64,000 bases of DNA from Porpolomopsis calyptriformis (taxonomy: Eukaryota; Basidiomycota; Agaricomycetes; Agaricales; Hygrophoraceae), in contig OX621175.1 of assembly GCA_951640195.1 (NCBI GenBank), forward strand, positions 1,228,470 through 1,292,469. Reading direction: 5' to 3'. The position numbers and the translations under genes were made by a program. Of this stretch, positions 57,616 to 64,000 are shown one piece after another; within the stretch, counting starts at the first letter, position 1, and each line of letters begins with the position of its first letter. The notes under the pieces were generated by a model. That model saw nothing but the letters and a program-made list of their open reading frames with translations, made no database searches and had not been told where the DNA came from.

Positions 57616-60600
57616 ATGGAACAACTGCATACTCGAAGACCCTTTCACCCCACGCTCTTCAAATGCACTGTGCCTGGCTGCGGAAAGGCTTGCAAAACCT
57701 CTGGTGGGCTTCGGAGGCACATGGATATTGTGTATCCACCATTTACATCTGGAGCTCAGGCTCATGGTGCCAGGGATGTTGCGGGGCCATTAACTGACGA
57801 GCCGCTGTGTCTGCCATCCCCAGATCTGAGCCCTACTAGTAGCTGCCCTCTGAGTCCTGCCGGCAGTAGCCCTGCACCAACACCAATGCCATCACTGTCA
57901 CCCCAACTAGCTCACTCGTCTGTGCACTACCATCCACTTCTCAATGGTACCACTTGCGATATTGATGGGAAGGATCTCCTGCAAGGCTCTCCCCCTCCAC
58001 CTTGAGATGGGCATGTCATAGGGGACTACTCCCCTTACCAGAGCTGCACCAAATTTGAATTTGCTGAATTCATTTACGCTGAGGCCAAAATGCCCGCTGC
58101 CAAGTTTGACAAACAGTGTAATATTCTAGCGGTATTGTATCCTGATAAACCACCACCATTTGCTGACTATCAAGACTTGTATTCCACGATTGATTCATAT
58201 GCCAATAGGGGTGTCCCTTGGCAGTCATTTTCAATTTCTTATGATGGCAATATTCCGGATGGAGATGTACCACCATGGATGGTGGCTGAATACCAAGTGT
58301 GGTTCCATGATCTGCTGTTGTCCCTGGAGCAGCAAATTGCAAATCCCACTTTCACCCAAGAGTTTGACTATGCACTGAAACAAGTATTTAGCAGGGATGA
58401 GAAGTGACTTTATACTAACCTGATGTCTGGTAATTGGGCATGGAAGCAAGCAGTAAGAATTATCATTGCATCAAATAAACAGATCTCACTATTGAATAGG
58501 ATAAGATTGCAGAAGATGAACATACACATGGAGCCATGTTTGTCCCAGTCATTCTGGGAAGTGACAAGATGACTGTGTCTGTTGCTACTAGCAACAATGA
58601 GTACTACCCACTGTATACTTCTGTGGGTAATGTCCACAATGGTGTACAGCGTGCATATCACAATGCTGTTTGCATTATTGGATTTTTAGCCATTCTGAAA
58701 AGTATGTTACTTTGTTTCATGTCAGACTATTATTGGCTCATGATTATCTTGCTCCAGCTATACATCAATATACCAGTGACTACAAATTCCGCAAGTTTAG
58801 ACGACAGCTATTCCATACCTCCCTCTCACATATTCTTTCAACACTAAAGCTATACATGTCTACCCCACAAGTAACATGATGCCCTGATGGACATTTTTGT
58901 CATGCTATATATGGACTTGGGCCTTATATTGCTGATTATCCTGAGCAGGTACTCCTTGCCTGCATTGTTTCAGGGTGGTGTCTAGGGTAAGTTCATATAA
59001 TTGGTTATAACTAGGGGCTAATATATGTAAGATATCAGTTGCAAAGCATCACCTGATAACCTGGATGATTTCAATGCTGGATGTCGTTCTCATGATCATA
59101 CAGATCTTGTCCTTGATGCTTGCAATCTTCAGGAGGCTTGGGAGAAGTATGGGATTGTTGGAGATCTTGTGGTGAGTTTTACTTCATATTACACAGTAGG
59201 TTTACTGAACCTGGTTATACAAGCCATTTACAACAGGATTCCCACATGCAGATATCCATGAGCTATTATCACCAGATATTCTCCACCAATTAATCAAGGG
59301 CACATTCAAGGACCATCTGGTTGACTAGGTTGAGGAGTATATCTGGATAACCCATTCCTCTTGAGAAGCTGAAAAGATTTTAGCAGATATTGATAGGAGG
59401 TAAGTAGTACCTATAATTTTACATATATTTTCTAATTAGTTAATTATAGGATTGCTGCTGCCCCAGCATTTTCTGGTTTACGTTGCTTTCCTGATGGTCA
59501 TGGGTTTAAGCAATGGACAGGTGATGATTCAAAGGCATTAATGAAGGTAAGTAAATCTTATATTGGACATTTAAATAAGAATCTTATATGTTTTAGGTTT
59601 ATCTGCCTGCTATTGCTGGCCATGTTCCTAGTGATATGGTTAAAGCAGTTAGCTCATTTATTGAGTTCTGCTACCTTGTTCGACATGCTATTATCAATAA
59701 AGATACACTTCTTGCCATCAATCAATCCCTACTCTCCTTCCACCATCATTGAGAAATCTTTTGCACTGTAGGAGTCTGACCTGATGGCTTCTCTTTACCT
59801 CACCAACACTCACTTATTCACTACTATCAACAAATTCAGCAGTTTGGTGCTCCAAATGGACTATGCTCATCTATTACTGAGTCAAAGCACATCAAAGCTG
59901 TCAAAGAGCCCTGGAGAAGGTCTAACCGATATAAAGCTCTTGGTCAGATGCTTGTCACCAATCAGCATATGGACAAACTTGCTGCTGCATGTGTTGAGTT
60001 CACTGCTTGTGGAATGCTAGAGGGTTATAGCCTGGCCTTACCACAGCCTGAACTTGAGGATAATGATGGCAGTGGTGATGTTGATGGTCCAAGGTGTATT
60101 GGAGAAGTTAAGTTGGCAAAAACACCTGGTGAGTTATACTTTATTAACTTTATACTATTTTATTCTAATGGAATATAGCACGTGGTTATTCTAGGAATCC
60201 TATTGATCTTGGGGCACATATTGGGCACCCTACTCCTCAGGAGCTCATTCAGTACTTTTTATATGATCAGGAAAATCCCAATGCAGCAGTTTCTGGCTCA
60301 GATATTAGCTTGGATAAGTGTCCCACCTTTTCTAATCATCCAGTTACTGTCTACCATTCTGCTGTAGCAACCTACTATGCTCCTAGTGACTTATGTAGTA
60401 CACAAGGCATGCGATGGGAGAGGATTCATTCCACTCCATCATAGCATGGTCACTCTCATTATGATTGTGTTTTTATTGAAAAGGATCCTAACCAAGATAG
60501 TTTTCAAGGATTACATGCAGCACATGTTTTTCTTTTCTTTTCTTTTGTTTATAACTCAATTTTCTATCCTTGTGCATTAATTCACTGGTTTTCACCAGTA

Positions 60601-60839
60601 GGTAGTAAGCCTGACAAGGACACTGGTTATTGGATTGTTGAACCTGATCTTCTTCCTGATGGAACTTATTTCAAAGCAGTTATTCACCTTGATTGTATAC
60701 TTAGGGGGGCTCATCTTATTGGTGTATCTGGTAAAGAGTTTCTTCCTGAACATTTCTCTTTTCATGATTCCCTTGATGCTTTTGAAACCTTTTATGTAAA
60801 TAAATTTGCAGATCATCATTCTCATGAAATTGCATTTTG
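57616..60839 (+). pseudogene. Plavaka-type transposase, decayed
   Basis: N-terminal C2H2 finger (FKCTVPGCGKACKTSGGLRRHM), a Ser/Pro spacer, then the Plavaka core in order: VPWQSFSISYDG, FVPVILGSDKMTVSVATSNNEYYPLY, CPDGHF, HELLSPDILHQLIKGTFKDH, LRCFPDGHGFKQWTGDDSKALMKVYLPAIAGHVP, SSITESKHIKAVKEPWRRSNRYKALGQML, VATYYAPSDLCSTQGMRWERI and LDAFETFYVNKFADHHSHEI. Plavaka is a CACTA-related DNA transposon group of Agaricomycetes. The blocks lie in different frames, separated by introns and by stops (for example HLVD-TAG near 59325 and TCA TAG near 60442). TIRs were not found. Confidence 0.8.
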
Positions 60840-60945
60840 ATTTTACTATTCTATAGCTATTCTTATTTGTATTAGAAAAACAAAAAAATTTATTAGTAGC
60901 TATGTCCCCTAAGTAGGTGGCTACTAAGATACCTTGGAAGTATAT

Positions 60946-61589
60946 TGTCATGGATGTAAATTTTCCTTCTCTGTCTATGTTTATTATTGTAGTTTAGTTG
61001 GACTTCTCTTATCTTGCTTGGGATTCCCCACAATTGTGTCATGGGATTCCCTATAGCCTTATATCTTTCATTTACCCAAAGTAGGATACTCTTCATTTCC
61101 AACTCATTATGTTTCATCTCTTCACATGCTCCAAGTTATTATCATGTTTATCTCTTGCTTACCACATGTACTCCTCATGTAACACTGACTCATCTGCAGT
61201 AGTGTAGTCAGTATATAAACTCATAGTTAGCCATACTTTTTCTTTTTCTTTAGTCATACTTGATTAGTCTCTTAACCATTTATCCTTCCGCCTTACCAAT
61301 TTATATATAGAGACTAGTCACATGTATCTTCATTCCAACTCTTTATGAGTCATATTCCATTTCCTTTATTCTTTTCATGACTCTTCACTAGTCACATTCT
61401 GTATTCCGCTTCATAATCATCCTTATGACTGACTTATGGTGACTCAGGTAGTTAGTACATAAAGCCTAACTTCTAGTTGGTAGATTAAGTTCGATTCCTA
61501 GTTAGCTCCCCCACTCTTTAGTCAAATTCATATTCCTTATTAGCCCCTCTAATGCGAGAAGTAAAACCTTCGACTACCAAATTATAACA
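60946..61589 (+). repeat. 5' LTR of Ty1/copia element (candidate)
   Basis: Starts TGTCATGG and ends ATTATAACA. It contains tgactcatctgcag... gtcagtatataaa and related tgactca words, and lies directly upstream of copia pol. The start and end match the smaller LTR at 47166-47484. The 3' LTR is beyond the window. Confidence 0.55.
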
Positions 61590-64000
61590 CATACTAACAT
61601 TTACCCTTGTCTCAGTTAGCTGCCTAGCGCAGGCTGCCAAATCTGTAGTCTTTGAGAAAGACTATGCCATCATTACCTACCCACTTAGCCATGTGATAGC
61701 CAGAATACTGTGTTCCCAGGGTTTGTATAGGATCATGACTGGGATGGAAACCCAGTGTGATCAGGCAAACACTGTGGTTATGAAAATGACCCTCATGGAG
61801 GCTCACTGGAAGCTTGGCCATGTCACAGTACCTGCAGTCAAATGTATGGTAACCAATAGAACAATACTGGGAATCGAGATTGACCCACTCTCAAAGGAAG
61901 AGTTTTGTGAGCCATGTGTGAAGGCAAAAGCCTCACAAAAGCCATTCCCAAAAGAGTCACTCACCCAAGTGACATGATATAGTGAACACATCCACTGGGA
62001 CCTCTGGGGCCCTGCATTAGTGTAGAGCCTTGCTGGAAAACACTATGCAGCCTTCCACAAAGATGACTACTCCTGGGAAACAAAGGTTTACTTCCTTGGG
62101 AAGAAAAGTGAAACATTTGAGGCCTACAAAAGGGATAAAGCCACCATTTATACCCAATATAATGGTGCACTTAGCAAATTCCTCCAATGCGATCAAGGGG
62201 GAGAATTCCTAAGTAGTGAATTCAATCACCATCTCAGAATAAAAGGAACAAAATGAGAACTCACTGTTCATGACTCCCCTCAATAAGATAGAGTCTCTAA
62301 GTGGGGTATGCATACTTATGCTGAGCATGCCTGCGCCCTCCTTATCACATCTGGAGTACCTCATTTTCTCTGGGCTGAAGCCATGCACCACTGCATCTGG
62401 TTGGAAAACTGAACAGAGACCCAAGCACTGAATGGTAAGACACTATATGAAATGGTGTAGGATAGGAAGCTATTCCTGGGTGGAATCCATGAGTTTGGTG
62501 CTGTAGCCTATGTAAAGGAGCTGCAAGCTGGCAAACTGGATGAACGTATATGAAAAGGCCACTTTGTCAGATACAACTCGGAAAGCAAAGGCTTCTGAAT
62601 TTACTGGCCTGGAAAATGATTCATTAGTGTGGAAAGAGATGTTGTCTTCAATTCTGAAGACTCACAAACTATTGGGGATGAAAATCTTGTCATCCCTGGT
62701 AATATCTTGGATGATGAGGAGATGGAGAAGGTCTTATAACCCCCTCCCAACCAGCTTGAGACACCTACCAATGATGAAAAGCCTAAGTACAAACCACTAA
62801 AACCCCCCAAGCCTACTACCCCACCTGCTGATGGAATCCCTGACACTGAACCCATATATGGATGAGGAATGTGTGCATGCCCACCACCTGGATCATATCG
62901 TGACATGCAGAAAGCCATATATGCCAGCTGCTACAGTGTATGCCAAAGCATTCATCTGAAAAATAGACCTTGACCTCAATGAACAAGACGGAGGATGTAG
63001 TTCTACTTACACCCACCCCAATGATGAATGCCTGGACCCACTATATGCCATCACTGGATTCATGAGAACTGAACTATCCTCGATGACTGAGGCTCTTGAA
63101 GGCCCTCACGGTCAAGCATGGAATGACACACTTATGTATGAAATAGGCCAGCTACAGAAACTCCACACTTGGAAAATTGACCACTTACCACCAGGAAAAC
63201 TGCTAATCCCACACTCTGAAGTCTTGAGAGAAAAATGAAATGCTAATGACATTGTTGAATCCTGCTGTGTTTGAATTGTAGTAGGCAGTCACCATCAAAT
63301 GTATAGCCTCAACTACACTGAAATGTTCTCCTCCACTGCCAAAATGCCATCCGTCTGAGTCATACTTGCCCTAGCAGCCCAATTAGACTAGGAGATCCAC
63401 CAGGTCGACATCAAAAGTGCTTACCTCAATGCTCCCCTCAAGGAAGAAGTATATATGAAGCTGCCAAAAGGAGTCTTGAAACCTGGGGAAGAAGGGAAGG
63501 TTTGTCAACTCCTCAAAGCTATGTATAGGCTGAAGCAGGCTGGACACAAATGGTATGAGACCCTCACAGCAGTATTCTATGTGATGGGATACCACTGGTC
63601 AAGCATCGACCACTCCATATTCTTCAAATGTGAACTTGGTAGCAAGGTCATTGTTACAGTAGCCACAGATGACATGGCTATAGCTGGATCATCCACCCTG
63701 GCAGTAAACAAATTCAAGCAAGGCCTTAGCAGCTACTTTAAACTTGTAGACATGGGTGAGATCCACTGGTTCCTAGGGTTTGAAATCAAATGGGACAGAA
63801 TGACAAGGTCCATCTCCATCAATCAACACACTTATATAGAAGCTATGGCTGAAAAGTTCAGCATTGATAATACCAAACCCATAGTCCTACCTACCCTCCC
63901 TGGGCAAATCCTATCTTCCGACCAGTCACCTATCACACTGCATCAAGTGAACAAAATGTGTAGCATACCATATGCAGAAGCTATAGGCTATGTGCTCTAG
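61590..64000 (+). pseudogene. Ty1/copia pol, decayed, runs off window
   Basis: Order is that of copia: GAG-pre-integrase (EAHWKLGHVTVPAVKCMV, FCEPCVKAKASQKPF), integrase core (IHWDLWGPALV, FLQCDQGGEFLSSEF), then reverse transcriptase from 63380 (VDIKSAYLNAPLKEEVYMKLP, YRLKQAGHKWYE, VATDDMAIAG in place of the usual Y/VDD context). More than a dozen stops lie between, some at Trp positions (TAG for TGG) as well as Arg. The open RT part is 63455-64000 and ends in a stop at the last three bases; more pol should follow to the right. Confidence 0.85.

Noticed and set aside
1..64000. CRISPR arrays, bacterial operons, ribosome binding sites
   Set aside because: Intron-bearing eukaryotic DNA; direct repeats found are tandem or transposon-derived, without regular spacers.
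1..64000. tRNA or rRNA genes
   Set aside because: No convincing cloverleaf or rRNA sequence was seen by eye; a covariance-model scan would be decisive.

Overview
This is fungal nuclear DNA, most likely from a mushroom-forming basidiomycete (Agaricomycetes). The evidence is short 44-62 nt GT-AG introns, a tandem family of STE3-type 7-TM pheromone receptors, a Plavaka-type transposase and chromodomain Ty3/gypsy elements.

Left half, 0.2-38.6 kb, all receptors on the minus strand: eight complete STE3-like receptor genes (here R1-R4 and R7-R10) and three receptor pseudogenes (R5, R6, R5b). By hand-splicing, all eight complete genes have five exons. Exon 1 is always 202 nt, exon 3 is always 138 nt, intron phases are the same, and each model gives a whole open frame (347-356 aa). 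A beta-propeller gene and an NB-ARC relic sit between some receptors. No pheromone precursor with a CaaX end was found by eye, so this may be a receptor-like array rather than a complete B mating-type locus.

The array is interrupted at 13.02-31.87 kb by an 18.8 kb block of unrelated DNA. About 1.4 kb of receptor-derived direct repeat flanks it on both sides. The block holds a trypsin-like gene split by retrotransposons, an intact DPM3 gene and a 5'-truncated CSTF2/Rna15-like gene. Two head-to-head Ty3/gypsy chromoviruses (13664-21680 minus, 22008-28993 plus) lie inside the split gene. Both have gag and pol joined by a -1 slippery site, a Tf1-like self-primer and an extra third ORF. All 14 of the nonsense codons found by comparing the two copies are CGA-to-TGA. 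A 1.03 kb non-autonomous LTR element with a perfect 5 bp target duplication sits in the third ORF of the left copy.

Right part: a bZIP transcription factor gene (39.1-41.3 kb), then 41.3-64 kb of repeat-rich, decayed DNA. This includes an rve-type integrase relic, a solo LTR, a CxxC-type hypothetical gene, a BTB gene with stops, a 14-3-3 fragment, a hAT element, an unrecognised multi-exon gene, a decayed Plavaka transposase with its C2H2 finger, and a Ty1/copia element running off the right edge.

Exon boundaries and repeats were worked out by eye. Family names rest on recognised motifs, not database searches.
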